Source of the DNA: Arthrobacter pascens
Lineage (GTDB): Bacteria > Actinomycetota > Actinomycetes > Actinomycetales > Micrococcaceae
DNA: 64,000 bases
Assembly (NCBI RefSeq): GCF_030815585.1
Contig: NZ_JAUSWY010000001.1
Location: 682,001-746,000, forward strand
Direction of reading: 5' to 3'
In this document: one piece after another, positions 34,340 through 43,624 of the stretch
Numbering within the stretch: the stretch's first letter is position 1
Layout: every line of letters starts with the position of its first letter
Translations under genes and position numbers: made by a program
Notes under the pieces: model-generated
Seen by the model: only the letters and a program-made list of their open reading frames with translations
The model's database searches: none
What the model was told of the DNA's origin: nothing

Positions 34340-35748
34340 TGATGACCGAAGCGAAAGTATTCCTGCTGCCGGACCTAGGCGAAGGCCTGACAGAAGCCGA
34401 ACTGGTTAACTGGCTCGTCTCTGTTGGTGATGAGATCCGGGTGGACCAGCCCATTGCGGAAGTGGAGACGGCGAAGTCGATGGTGGAGGTGCCATCGCCG
34501 TATGCCGGCACCGTGACTGAGTTGCACGGCGAGCCTGGCCAGACCCTGGATGTGGGCAAACCGCTTATCTCGGTGGCTCCTGCTGGTGCTCCCGCGGTTG
34601 AGCCTGTGCAAGCGGCGGCGAACACGTACCGCGAAGAGGAGAAGGCAGGGTCAGGGAACGTGCTGATCGGCTACGGGACTCCTGCCGGCAACGGCGCGGT
34701 CCGACGGAGCAGGGCGCCAAAGAGTACTGCGGGTTCAGGCCGTGCCGGCGTTTCCTCTGTTGCTTCTCCGGAGAGTTCAGTATCCGATGCTGAGAAGGCG
34801 GCCGACGACCTTCTACTCCTGCGCACCCGTGTGCCGGGCAAGCTGGGCGCCGTCATATCGCCTCTGGTCCGACGCATGGCCCGCGACCACGGCGTTGACT
34901 TGGGAGAGGTCCACGGATCCGGGGACAGCGGGCTGATCCTGCGCCGGGACGTTGAAGCGGTCATCACCAAGCCCGCAGTAATTGAGGAACCGATCACGCG
35001 GGCTATACCTAACCAAGGTACGACGGCTGATGCCCGAACAGGACTGGGCATTGCCTCCCGCACACCTGTTCGGGGCGTGCGTAAAGCCGTTGCCGCGAAC
35101 ATGTCCCGCAGCCGTTCGGAGATCCCGGAAGCCACAGTCTGGGTGGATGTTGATGCAACCGCTCTCGTGGAACTACGTGCAGGCTTTAAGAAGGGCGGGG
35201 CTCATGCCCCAGGCCTGCTGGCCTTCATTGCGCGCTTCGTAACGGCGGGACTGAAGAAGTACCCGGAGCTGAACACCCGCATCGAAACCGCGCCAGATGG
35301 TTCCCAGGAGATCGTCGCATTCGAGGGCATAAACCTTGGCTTCGCTGCGCAGACGGACCGCGGCCTCATGGTGCCATCGATACGGGCGGCGGAGAAGCTC
35401 AGCGCCCGCGAATTGGACTCGGAGATCCGACGACTTATCGACGTCGTCCGAGAAGGCAAGGCGACTCCGGGTGAACTTGGCAGCGGGACATTCACCCTGA
35501 ACAACTACGGTGTGTTCGGCGTGGACGGGTCCGCAGCGATCATTAACCATCCAGAGGTGGCAATTCTCGGCGTGGGCCGGATTATCGATAAACCGTGGGT
35601 GCTGGACGGTGAGCTGGCCGTCCGCAAGGTGACGGAGCTGACGCTCACGTTCGATCACCGCGTGTGTGATGGAGGGACTGCTGCCGGGTTCCTGCGGTTT
35701 GTAGCGGACGCGATTGAGAATCCAGGGACGGTTCTAGCGGAGATTTGA
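34339..35748 (+). CDS. bkdC: dihydrolipoamide acyltransferase (E2) of the branched-chain 2-oxoacid dehydrogenase
   Basis: 469 residues. N-terminal lipoyl domain with the modified lysine in VETAKSMVEV (about residue 44). A Gly/Ser-rich linker follows, then the E1/E3-binding domain (ISPLVRRMARDHGVDLGEVHGSGDSG), then the acyltransferase domain ending in FDHRVCDGGTAAGFL with the catalytic His and Asp. Start at 34339 or the adjacent ATG at 34342. No E3 (lipoamide dehydrogenase) gene follows, so E3 is shared from elsewhere. Confidence 0.92.
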   Translation: MMTEAKVFLLPDLGEGLTEAELVNWLVSVGDEIRVDQPIAEVETAKSMVEVPSPYAGTVTELHGEPGQTLDVGKPLISVAPAGAPAVEPVQAAANTYREEEKAGSGNVLIGYGTPAGNGAVRRSRAPKSTAGSGRAGVSSVASPESSVSDAEKAADDLLLLRTRVPGKLGAVISPLVRRMARDHGVDLGEVHGSGDSGLILRRDVEAVITKPAVIEEPITRAIPNQGTTADARTGLGIASRTPVRGVRKAVAANMSRSRSEIPEATVWVDVDATALVELRAGFKKGGAHAPGLLAFIARFVTAGLKKYPELNTRIETAPDGSQEIVAFEGINLGFAAQTDRGLMVPSIRAAEKLSARELDSEIRRLIDVVREGKATPGELGSGTFTLNNYGVFGVDGSAAIINHPEVAILGVGRIIDKPWVLDGELAVRKVTELTLTFDHRVCDGGTAAGFLRFVADAIENPGTVLAEI

Positions 35749-35854
35749 AGTGCCGGAGGCCCCGCCACAGAGGACATGACCGGTCGTCGCCAGCTAATTG
35801 TTTGTGTGCAAAGTAAAATGGCCGGGACTTCACTAGCTCACTCTGGGGACATCC

Positions 35855-36570
35855 ATGCGCATCCGTTGCTTCCTGCCTGCACTCGCTCTCAGTGCTGCCG
35901 TGGTTGCTGGCGTCAGTGGCTGCGCAGCGCCCACGCCGCCCGTCTCAGAGAAAGTCCAGAAGTATTACGACGAGCACGTTGCCAGCCGCACGCCGACACC
36001 TACGGCCACCCCCAGCGCCACCTTTGCCGCTAGGGCAATCACCTTTGCAGCAATCGGGGATTCGATCACTCAAGCTGACAGCACCCTGACATTATGAATA
36101 AGGCCGTCGGTGCGGGTTCGTGGTTTACGTACGCATGCGTCGATGGCGTCGAGTTCGCAGGCGGATGGGCTGAAGGGGGAGCGGGGACGAATGCCATGGC
36201 GGCATCTGCCAGGCCTGTAGTGTCCGACGTTCTAGTCGTTTTGGCCGGGACGAACGACGCAGCCAACGGTGTTCCCTTCGAGGAATCGGCGAGGAACATC
36301 AGTGCCATTTTGCAGGCGGCCAGCGCAAAGCGCGTCGTGGTGTCAGCGATTCCGCCGCTAGGCGAAGCGCCGTGGATAGCGGAATCTTTCAACGCCCAGG
36401 TGCTGGCTTTCGTGCAGCAGAATGGGTGGACCTGGGTCGATGGGATGGCCGGCGTCCGCACGGTAGACGGCGTGTTCGCCGAGGGCATGACAATAGACCG
36501 TGTCCATCCCACCGAAGGGGCGGCCCGGATCATCGGTGAGACTATCCGGGAAGTTATCCTTACTGGCTAG
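35855..36570 (+). pseudogene. SGNH/GDSL hydrolase lipoprotein, frameshifted
   Basis: Frame 1 (35855-36097) encodes a lipoprotein signal with lipobox GVSGC, a Pro/Thr linker and the block I motif FAAIGDSITQADS, then stops. The rest continues in another frame from 36094: GAGSWFTYA, the block III motif LAGTNDA and the block V motif DRVHPTEGA with the catalytic Asp/His. Adding one base near 36083 restores one frame across the join (GDSITQADSTPDIMNKAVGAG). Either a broken gene or a sequence error. The stop/start overlap (ATGA) could allow a split product but would separate the nucleophile from the rest. Confidence 0.8.
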
Positions 36571-36749
36571 AGCCCGGTCCAAGGCATCTGGCGCCGTAGA
36601 TGCTGAATGTGCGGACTGCCTAGGCTGCCATCTGAACCCGACGTAGACCATGGTCACCCGGTCCGTCAGTTCCTGCCACAGCTCTGACCCGTGGACAATC
36701 CGGCGGGGCAGCGGACTGCGGTTCGTGCCGCGATGCGTAGCTGTGCGCA

Positions 36750-36896
36750 TCAGGTGCGAACGGGCATCTTCGAGTGCTCCGCGCACTGGACCTTGGCGAT
36801 CAGCGAGCCGCCGCCGTCGGCCTTTTCATACACGGTCACGTGGTTTGTTAGCTTGCCGCAGTCGTGGCAGAAGTCGTGGTGCTGTTTCGTTCCCAT
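36750..36896 (-). CDS. 48-aa zinc-finger-like protein, probably leaderless
   Basis: The small open frame begins MGTKQHHDFCHDCGKLTNHV and later has VQCAEHSK. CxxC plus CxxH (with extra His) form a plausible zinc site. No Shine-Dalgarno sequence precedes the ATG, but TAACAT lies six bases upstream, the spacing expected for a -10 element of a leaderless transcript, which are common in actinobacteria. The surrounding 490-bp gap between the SGNH and MBL genes shows no other gene. Confidence 0.55.
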   Translation of the reverse strand: MGTKQHHDFCHDCGKLTNHVTVYEKADGGGSLIAKVQCAEHSKMPVRT

Positions 36897-37061
36897 GGAG
36901 AGATGTTACGCAGGTGAGCGTTCCGCGGGGCAAAACGAATGGAGAAATGTGGAAGTCCACATGCGGGCGGGGGCCGCCGGGGTTCCCGGGAACCACACAT
37001 GCCCCATGGGTAGAATCAAGGCCAGGAAGAACACCAGTGCTGCCAAAGGTATGGAGAACAA

Positions 37062-37877
37062 ATGTCAGAATGGCTCGAAGTCGGCGCGGACAACTATGTG
37101 CTGGTCACCGAGGGTTCGCTGCTGAACACCGGCCTGATTGTGGGATCCGAGCGGGCCATGGTGATCGATACCGGCTGCGGGCCGCGGCAGGGACGCGAGA
37201 TCCTGAACGCGGTGCGCGAAAAGACACCGCTGCCGCTCGTCGTCGTCAATACGCATGCGCACTACGACCACTTCTTCGGCAACGCCGTGTTCGCCGAGGC
37301 CGGTGCCACTGAATTCTGGGCGCACCAGAACTGCGCGGCTGAGATCGATGAGCGCGGAGACCTGCAGCGCCGCTTTGTGGGCACCCTGGAGCCGGAGATG
37401 TCCACCGGCGAAGGCCAGAACGTTGAACTGGTGGTGCCCAACGCCATCGTCAAGGACCAGCCTGTGCTGGTGGACCTCGGCGGGCTGACCGCCACCCTCT
37501 TCTACCTGGGCCGCGGCCACACCGACGGTGACCTCCTGGTAGGCACCCCCACCACCCTCTACGTGGGCGACCTCGTGGAACAGGGCGCGCACCCGTCCTT
37601 CGAGGACTCCTTCCCGGAGGAATGGGCCGACTCGCTCCGGCACATCTCCGCGCTGCGCCACCGCTACGAGTTCCTGATCCCGGGGCACGGGCAGCCCTGC
37701 AGCGACCAGTTCGTCAAAACCATGGCCAACACCATGACCACGGCCGTGCGCCAGGCCTGGCAGTCCATCCGCGACAGCCCCAGCGACGCCACCAAGGCGA
37801 TCCCGGTGCTGCCCTACGGCCCGGAGCAGTCCCGCTGGTTCATCAAGCGGCTCCAGGAAACCCGCCCGCAGCACTAG
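37062..37877 (+). CDS. MBL-fold metallo-hydrolase
   Basis: 271-residue metallo-beta-lactamase-fold protein. The zinc motif HxHxDH is in VVNTHAHYDHFFGN; further ligands are in GRGHTDGDLLV, YVGDLVEQG and LIPGHGQP. The substrate is unknown; the fold covers lactonases, glyoxalase II-like thioesterases and others. ATG is preceded by TATGGAGAA. It appears monocistronic. Confidence 0.88.
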   Translation: MSEWLEVGADNYVLVTEGSLLNTGLIVGSERAMVIDTGCGPRQGREILNAVREKTPLPLVVVNTHAHYDHFFGNAVFAEAGATEFWAHQNCAAEIDERGDLQRRFVGTLEPEMSTGEGQNVELVVPNAIVKDQPVLVDLGGLTATLFYLGRGHTDGDLLVGTPTTLYVGDLVEQGAHPSFEDSFPEEWADSLRHISALRHRYEFLIPGHGQPCSDQFVKTMANTMTTAVRQAWQSIRDSPSDATKAIPVLPYGPEQSRWFIKRLQETRPQH

Positions 37878-38008
37878 GTTTTGTGGTCCGTATTCCGGGT
37901 GTGTCCGGGCAAAACGCTATCCACCCTTGTAGGTTGGAAATTGTGGCTTTGAGTTTCGCTTCGATGATGGGTCGATGCGAAAGATTCGAGTCAGCATGGA
38001 GGGGGACC

Positions 38009-38788
38009 ATGAGCGACTTAGGCGTGGCTGTAATCATTGAAGACGACACCGATATGCGCAACCTGATCGAGGGTGTGCTTCTTCAGTCAGGTTTTGAAGT
38101 CCATACCGCGACGTGTGGGCGCGAAGGCGTTGAACTGGTTCGGGACGCGAGTCCTGATGTCGTGACCCTGGATGTGGGTCTGCCGGACATTGACGGGTTC
38201 GAGGTTCTGCGCCGTATCCGCCGGTTCAGCAACGCTTATGTGGTCATGCTCACCGGCAGGACCGAGGAGACCGATCTGCTCACCGCCCTTCACGGCGGAG
38301 CCGATGATTACATCATCAAACCGTTCCGGCCGAGGGAGATGCGGGCGAGGATCACGGCGATGATGCGCAGACAGCGGCCACAGAGCCTGGGTGGAGGTCC
38401 GTCCCCTTCCCCGGAACCGTCGCCTCCAGTGAACTCATCTCCAGAGGATCAGAGCCGACAGCCGGTCCTCCGGCACAACGGGTTGGCTCTGGACTGCAGG
38501 ACCCGGAGCGCCGCTGTGGGCGGCACGGCTCTGGAACTAACCCGGAGCGAGTTCGACATTCTGCAGGAGCTGATCCGTGGGGCAGGGGCGGTCTTGTCTA
38601 AGAAGGATCTCGCGCGCGCCCTCCGGGGCGAGTACTACCGGGAGGAGCCCTCGACCATTGACTCAGATGAGCGGGCCGTGGAGGTGCATATCGGGAATCT
38701 TCGCCGCAAACTCCGGGACGATCCGGAGTCGCCGCGGTGGCTGCAGACGGTCCGCGGAGTCGGGTACCGGCTGGCCACGGACGATTAA
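38009..38788 (+). CDS. OmpR-type response regulator, orphan
   Basis: 259 residues. Receiver domain: acidic triad Glu11/Asp12/Asp13, phospho-acceptor Asp55 (VVTLDVGLPD), Thr82 and Lys104 (IIKPF), all intact. A Pro/Ser-rich linker of about 35 residues is followed by a winged HTH domain (LELTRSEFDILQELIRG ... AVEVHIGNLRRKLRDDP ... VRGVGYRL). ATG has GGAGGGGG upstream. No histidine kinase gene is near. A gene for a histidine-less Hpt-like protein follows, convergent, 59 bases away. Confidence 0.9.
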   Translation: MSDLGVAVIIEDDTDMRNLIEGVLLQSGFEVHTATCGREGVELVRDASPDVVTLDVGLPDIDGFEVLRRIRRFSNAYVVMLTGRTEETDLLTALHGGADDYIIKPFRPREMRARITAMMRRQRPQSLGGGPSPSPEPSPPVNSSPEDQSRQPVLRHNGLALDCRTRSAAVGGTALELTRSEFDILQELIRGAGAVLSKKDLARALRGEYYREEPSTIDSDERAVEVHIGNLRRKLRDDPESPRWLQTVRGVGYRLATDD

Positions 38789-38847
38789 TTCCCCCATGAC
38801 AAATGCTCCGAACTGATCCTTGGCGCCGTCGTCCGCGGCTATCTGCC

Positions 38848-39303
38848 CTATCGTAGATACCGTTGCCGGAGCTCCTTCACCGTGGCATGGCCGTGGAGTG
38901 AAATCATGGCCAGGACAGATGCTCCGTCGCGCAGGTCGCCCCTGCGGAGAGTAGCCTCCAGCGCCTCTGCGAGGCGCGCCAACCGCAGGCCGCCGACCAT
39001 GGCAGATGAAACTTTGAGGCTGATGACCGCATCAAGGGCTGCCATGCGGTCTTCACGCTCGACTGAATCAACCAGGCATCGCTGCCGCTCCACCCACATG
39101 CCGGCATAGTCATTGGCAAAATTCCAGGCAATATCGGGCCGCCCCAACTGTTCTTCCATGTCGCGAAGAACTGCCGAATCCAGCAACGGCAACTCCGAGC
39201 CGCCAAGGGCAGGGAGCGCGCCGCCGGATGCACTAGAGGACACGGAACCGACGCGGTTCGCACCGACGTCGCCGGGGTGGCCTGCTGCTGAAGTAGTCAT
39301 CAT
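38848..39303 (-). CDS. Hpt-like domain protein lacking the phospho-histidine
   Basis: 151 residues. A disordered, Gly/Ser-rich N-terminus is followed by an Hpt-type four-helix pattern: DMEEQLGRPDIAWNFANDYAGMW, then ALDAVISLKVSSAMVGGLRLARLAEALE. In true Hpt domains this helix reads AH(S/T)LKGSSxxxG; here Ile94 stands where the phosphorylated His belongs and Val replaces the first Gly. It therefore cannot accept phosphate in the usual way and may act as a binding decoy or regulator of the adjacent response regulator or EAL system. Confidence 0.7.
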   Translation of the reverse strand: MMTTSAAGHPGDVGANRVGSVSSSASGGALPALGGSELPLLDSAVLRDMEEQLGRPDIAWNFANDYAGMWVERQRCLVDSVEREDRMAALDAVISLKVSSAMVGGLRLARLAEALEATLRRGDLRDGASVLAMISLHGHATVKELRQRYLR

Positions 39304-39702
39304 TTGAGGCTACGCCCCCGCGGGACGGCCGAGCCTGACATCGGCAATTCCTGCTTAAACCTTGGGCCTTCCCTGCTGCGCTGCAACAAGGGCATGCGGC
39401 CCGTCCTACCGCGAAATCCCTTGCCGGGAAAACGAAAAGGCAGCCTCGGCTTCCGGACTTTCTGCAGTGCCGGCGCACTGTTTAACCCGATGCCCCGCAC
39501 CTTTCCTAGGGTTTCCGCAGATTAGTCAAAGGTCTTGATTAAACCTTGATTTTGGCTGTTAGGTTCGAGATGTCGACGAAATGCAGGGCAGTAAAAGAGC
39601 CTGTATCTCGGTTGGCAGCGGCATCCAGTTGTACTTGGGGTTGCAACCGCCGCGGGGCCCGCTCAGGGGCTGCCGGGCTTCCTAAAACGAAAGAGAATCA
39701 AC
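39304..39702. other. 400-bp leader/intergenic region before the secreted protein gene
   Basis: No gene seen. Close to the secreted-protein start there is a perfect GGTTGCAACC palindrome (39639-39648) and a GCCCG/CGGGC stem (39657-39661 with 39674-39678), followed by GAAAGAGA just before the ATG. The leader may be structured. Confidence 0.4.
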
Positions 39703-40092
39703 ATGCGCACTTCTGCAAAGGTCATCTCCGCCCTGTCCGTCGCCGGTCTCGCCGTTGTCGCCGGTTCCGCCTTTACCGCCAGCAACACGCTGCCGGCGGG
39801 AGGCGTCTCCGGCTATGGCGAGAGCGTGGCCACCGGTGCCACCATCACCACAATTTCTAAGACACTGCTGTCCACCGACAACTCCAAGCTCGCCAGCGTC
39901 ACGTTCACCAGCTCCACAGATGTGACAGGCAAGACGGCGTCGATGACCCTTAAGAACGGCGCCGCGCCCGTCGGCAGTCCCTACACCTGCACGCTGGGAT
40001 CCTTTGACACCACAATGACGATCACGTGCAGCACCACGGCGGATTACCCGCTGCTGAGCGCATTCAACACCACTGGTCTCACCATCCTCTAG
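39703..40092 (+). CDS. small secreted protein, possible SipW-type substrate
   Basis: 129 residues with a signal peptide (VISALSVAGLAVVAGSAFTA) followed by a Thr/Ser/Gly-rich, beta-strand-like mature part with two Cys (YTCTLGS and ITCSTT). The composition is like TasA/camelysin or pilin-like matrix proteins, but length and sequence do not allow a firm family call. The next gene encodes a SipW-type signal peptidase, which usually sits beside its substrates, so this is the likely client. Confidence 0.65.
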   Translation: MRTSAKVISALSVAGLAVVAGSAFTASNTLPAGGVSGYGESVATGATITTISKTLLSTDNSKLASVTFTSSTDVTGKTASMTLKNGAAPVGSPYTCTLGSFDTTMTITCSTTADYPLLSAFNTTGLTIL

Positions 40093-40106
40093 TTCGGGCT
40101 TTGACG

Positions 40107-41717
40107 GTGCGGGCGGGCCTGGTCCTCAGGCCGGCCCGCACCGGTTCGGAAGACATAGAAGGGAGCGGGATCATCGCGTCGCGGACAGCAAGATACGGCT
40201 TTGCTATCAGCCTGTGCCTACTGCTTGCTGCTGGCTGGTGGGTGGCTGCACCGGCGCAACTGGGTGGCACCACCACTTACCTTGCGACCCACGGAATCAG
40301 TATGGAGCCCGAGTTCCGCACCGGGGATCTGGCAGTTGTCCGTCCGGCCAGGGACTATCAGGTAGGTGACGTGGTGGCCTACCGCAGTGAGCTCATGCAA
40401 ACAGCGGTGATGCACCGTATCGTTGCGGTCGAGAACGGTTATTACACCTTCAAAGGGGATAACAACTCCTGGCTCGACCCGGAACAGCCCACACGAAGCG
40501 ACCTTATCGGCGCCCTGACAGTCCGCATACCCGAGGGTGGCGCATGGCTTAGCCGGGCTGCCAGCCCCCCGGTCCTGGGCCTGCTGGCATTCGCCCTCTT
40601 GGCCAGCGGCGGCGCCGCCGCAACCACCCGCCGTCGGCGCAAACGAAGGAGAGCAGCCGTGTCCCGCCACATCAGCACCCGCCCCGCTCAGCAACAGGTC
40701 CTGGACGGCCTTCCGTCCTCACTGCGGATTTCCGCCGCTCTTGGCGCAGTCCTCGCATTGATGGGCGTGGCCCTCGGTGTGCTGGCCTGGTTCGGGCCGG
40801 CCGAGGAGCCCTCGACCTCCCAGGTCAAGAGCGGCATTCGGATGGACTTCTCCTACACCGCCGCCGTCGGACAAAGTCCTGCATACGACGGAACAACGGC
40901 GCATTCCCCGGACCCGGTCTTTCGCAAACTCACCAATACCGTCGATGTCCACTTTGCCTATCACGGTGACCCGGGAACCTTGACGGTCAGGGCAGACCTG
41001 TCCACACCTGGAGGCTGGCACTCAAGCGTCCCGCTTACCGGACCCGCCACCTTTACAGCCAACCACTATGAGGGAACCGTACGGCTGGACCTGACCACCC
41101 TCGAAGCCAAAGCACAGGCCGCATCGGCCGTCACCGGCCTCCCCGCCGGACCGCTCACCATCGCCCTGACACCACAGGTCACATCAGCAACAGGCACCGA
41201 ATTCCAGCCCGAACTCAAGCTGAACCTCACCCCGCTCCAACTCGCCCTCACCGGCACGCCGGATACCCTGACCGTCACAGACGCAACCACCACGCAGCAG
41301 GCAACCATGGTTCCCCGCACGATTGCGTGGACCGGGGTGGGCATCAGCGCCGCAACAGCCCGCGTCGTATCGGCCGTACTGCTTCTCGCCGCCCTGGCCA
41401 TCGGCGTCATGATCGTGATCTTCGCCCGCCGCAACGCGCCCGCCGACGAGGCAGCGGCCATCCGCCGCCGCTACGCCTCACTGCTCGTGCGGGTCCACCC
41501 GATGCCCGCGCCCCAGGGCCGGCCCCTCATCGACGTCACCACCTTCCCGACGCTAGCCAAACTTGCCGAACGCTACGGGCTGCTGGTCCTGCACTGGAAC
41601 CGCAGCGGCGTGGAGACCTTCATCGTCCAAGACGAAAACATCACCTACCGCTACCGCGCCGGATCAGACCCTGTGCCCGCGGATCGTACCCCGGCGCTGG
41701 CGGACCTCCAGCCATGA
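40107..41717 (+). CDS. SipW-type signal peptidase I fused to a large DUF5305-like domain
   Basis: About 536 residues. A membrane helix (AISLCLLLAAGWWVA) precedes a signal peptidase domain with catalytic Ser65 (GISMEPEFRTGD) and His103 (AVMHRIVAV), i.e. the Ser/His ER/SipW type, not Ser/Lys. After a second helix and a basic linker (RRRRKRRRAAV) comes another helix (LGAVLALMGVALGVLAWF). A beta-rich extracytoplasmic region of about 250 residues resembles DUF5305, then a helix and a cytoplasmic tail ending in TYRYRAGSD. The start is unclear: GTG at 40107 or TTG at 40101. A GAAGGGA site precedes an ATC near residue 22. Confidence 0.75.
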   Translation: MRAGLVLRPARTGSEDIEGSGIIASRTARYGFAISLCLLLAAGWWVAAPAQLGGTTTYLATHGISMEPEFRTGDLAVVRPARDYQVGDVVAYRSELMQTAVMHRIVAVENGYYTFKGDNNSWLDPEQPTRSDLIGALTVRIPEGGAWLSRAASPPVLGLLAFALLASGGAAATTRRRRKRRRAAVSRHISTRPAQQQVLDGLPSSLRISAALGAVLALMGVALGVLAWFGPAEEPSTSQVKSGIRMDFSYTAAVGQSPAYDGTTAHSPDPVFRKLTNTVDVHFAYHGDPGTLTVRADLSTPGGWHSSVPLTGPATFTANHYEGTVRLDLTTLEAKAQAASAVTGLPAGPLTIALTPQVTSATGTEFQPELKLNLTPLQLALTGTPDTLTVTDATTTQQATMVPRTIAWTGVGISAATARVVSAVLLLAALAIGVMIVIFARRNAPADEAAAIRRRYASLLVRVHPMPAPQGRPLIDVTTFPTLAKLAERYGLLVLHWNRSGVETFIVQDENITYRYRAGSDPVPADRTPALADLQP

Positions 41718-41830
41718 CCCTGGCCCCCAGCCTGCCCCAATATCCAGTCGGCGGAACCATGCATGCCACGCCCGAAAGTCGTTACCCGCCTGGGAACCTC
41801 CAGACGGATAGCATGGGAAAGGGGTATCAG

Positions 41831-43215
41831 ATGGTCCGGGGGCGTCGAACGAACATCCTGTCATTCATTGGCAGCCACCTGCTGCTGTGCGTCCTCAGCC
41901 TGCAGATCGCCTTCGCCCTCGCGATAGTCATGGCACTACACTCCGGGGCCATGGTTGGTCCGGACTCGCCTGCGCTGACCGGAATTCTTGGCTCCGTCGC
42001 CGGAGGCCTGATCCTGAGCGCGGTCTGGACCGCGGCCCGCGGCATCCACACAGCGCAAGCAACGCGACCAGGGCCAGGCCATCTCGGACCTCATGGAGAC
42101 CGTACTCGACACCAGCCGCGAATGGCTTTGGGCCATTGATGACCGCGGGAACTTCACCTTCTCAAGCCGAACCAGCTCCACACTTCTGGGATACGACCCT
42201 GCCGAGCTGCTCGGCAGACCGATCAGCATGGTCATCGATCAGGACGATCTCACCAGCTCCCGCCAATCGGTGGCCGGCGCCCTCGGTGACCGCGGTTCAG
42301 ACTGGGCCGGAGTGGTGGTCTCCTGCCGCCACCGCAACGGCGCACCCGTCTGGATGGAAGTATCTGGGAAATCACGCCAGGACCGGGACGGACGGTCCAC
42401 AGGCTTCGAAGGCACCAGCCGCCTCCTTCCAGCCCAGACGGTGCGGACACTCCTCAAGGAACGTGTCCGGGAACGGATCGACAAAACCGTCCAGAGCCAG
42501 ATGATCCTCACGGCATTCCAACCCATCTACGACCTTCCGACCGGGACCATCACCGGCGTCGAAGCACTGGCGCGCTTTCCCACCGAGGACAGCCGGGGTC
42601 CGGATCACTGGTTCAACGAGGCAACCAGCGTCGGTCTCGGCGGGGAACTTGAGTTCGCTGCCCTGGAAGCGGCCCTTCACAATACGGCGAAGCTTCCAGA
42701 ACATCTCTACGTGGCACTCAATCTCTCACCCGAAACATGCCTGGACCCCCGCTTGCCAGGATTCTGGGAAGAGTCCGCACTGGCCGTTGACCGGATCGTC
42801 CTTGAACTGACGGAACGCCTGGCCGTAGACGAGTACGCGCCGCTCCTGGCAGCTCTTGGACCGCTGCGCCGCCGCAGCCTGCGGATAGCAGTGGACGACG
42901 CCGGATCCGGCTTCTCGTCAATGCGCCACATCCTCCAGCTCAGGCCGGACATCATCAAACTCGACCGGAGCCTCATCGCCGGCATCGACAGCCCACCAGG
43001 GCCAACGCGCCCTCGGTGCGGCGATGGTCGAATTCGCCAAACAAATCGGCGCCAGGATCGTGGCCGAAGGAATCGAAACCCAGGCAGAACTCACCGCCGT
43101 CACCCATCTCGGCATGACCTCAGGGCAGGGTTACTTTCTTGGGCGTCCCACAATCCAGGCGAGCGATTGGGCGGTCTGGCGCAAGGCCCACACCAGCGAC
43201 TCCAACGCGCACTGA
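41831..43215 (+). pseudogene. membrane PAS-EAL c-di-GMP phosphodiesterase, two frameshifts
   Basis: Frame 1 from ATG 41831 (AAAGGGG upstream) encodes two membrane helices. Near 42053 the frame shifts to a PAS domain (DTSREWLWAIDDRGNFTF) and an EAL domain: FQPIYDLPTGTITGVEALAR, LNLSPET, ELTER, AVDDAGSGFSS, IIKLDRSL. At 42992-42994 one C too many (CCC) shifts the frame again to VEFAKQIGARIVAEGIETQ and GQGYFLGRP. All catalytic EAL residues are present across the frames, so the decay is recent or the sequence has errors. It would hydrolyse c-di-GMP if intact. Confidence 0.85.
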
Positions 43216-43480
43216 CAGGTCCTAACCCAAACGCATCCGATCGCTGCTGTCGTAGGCGGTTGTCATATGCGGCTTGACTTGATCCGGCCCGGATGATGTG
43301 CAAGATCTCGCAGAAACCCCGTGTTCCCGCAGGAATGGCGCCCAAACACCTTCGGCGCCCGCGTGCTGAAGGAAAACGTTTGCCACAACAGACTTGACTT
43401 GACTTGTCATGGCGGTGACAGACCGGTATCGTCCTCCGTGATCCGACATGAGGGATCGCTGCTTCCAACGGAGGTTACCG

Positions 43481-43622
43481 TTGCTCTGGCCGACTTTCTG
43501 CTCGCGCTCTGCTGGGCACCCTGCTCATTCCCTTTCTTGTCCTGTATCAGCTGCTTCGTCTCAGGCGCCGCGCCCTGCGGGACGCCACAGTGTTAGCCGC
43601 AGCCGAGGCCGGACGACGCTAG
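43481..43622 (+). pseudogene. possible small membrane protein, frameshifted
   Basis: GGAGG at 43470-43474 stands six bases before TTG 43481. Removing one base near 43497 joins this start to a protein-like frame: ARALLGTLLIPFLVLYQLL, then basic RLRRRALRD, and a stop at 43620-43622. One membrane helix and a positive tail are visible. The stop is two bases before the next small gene. Weak but consistent with a two-gene unit. Confidence 0.3.
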
Positions 43623-43624
43623 CT

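Noticed and set aside
39560..39702. c-di-GMP riboswitch before the secreted protein gene
   Set aside because: The EAL gene nearby made this attractive, but I could not find the GEMM core sequence; only simple stems are seen.
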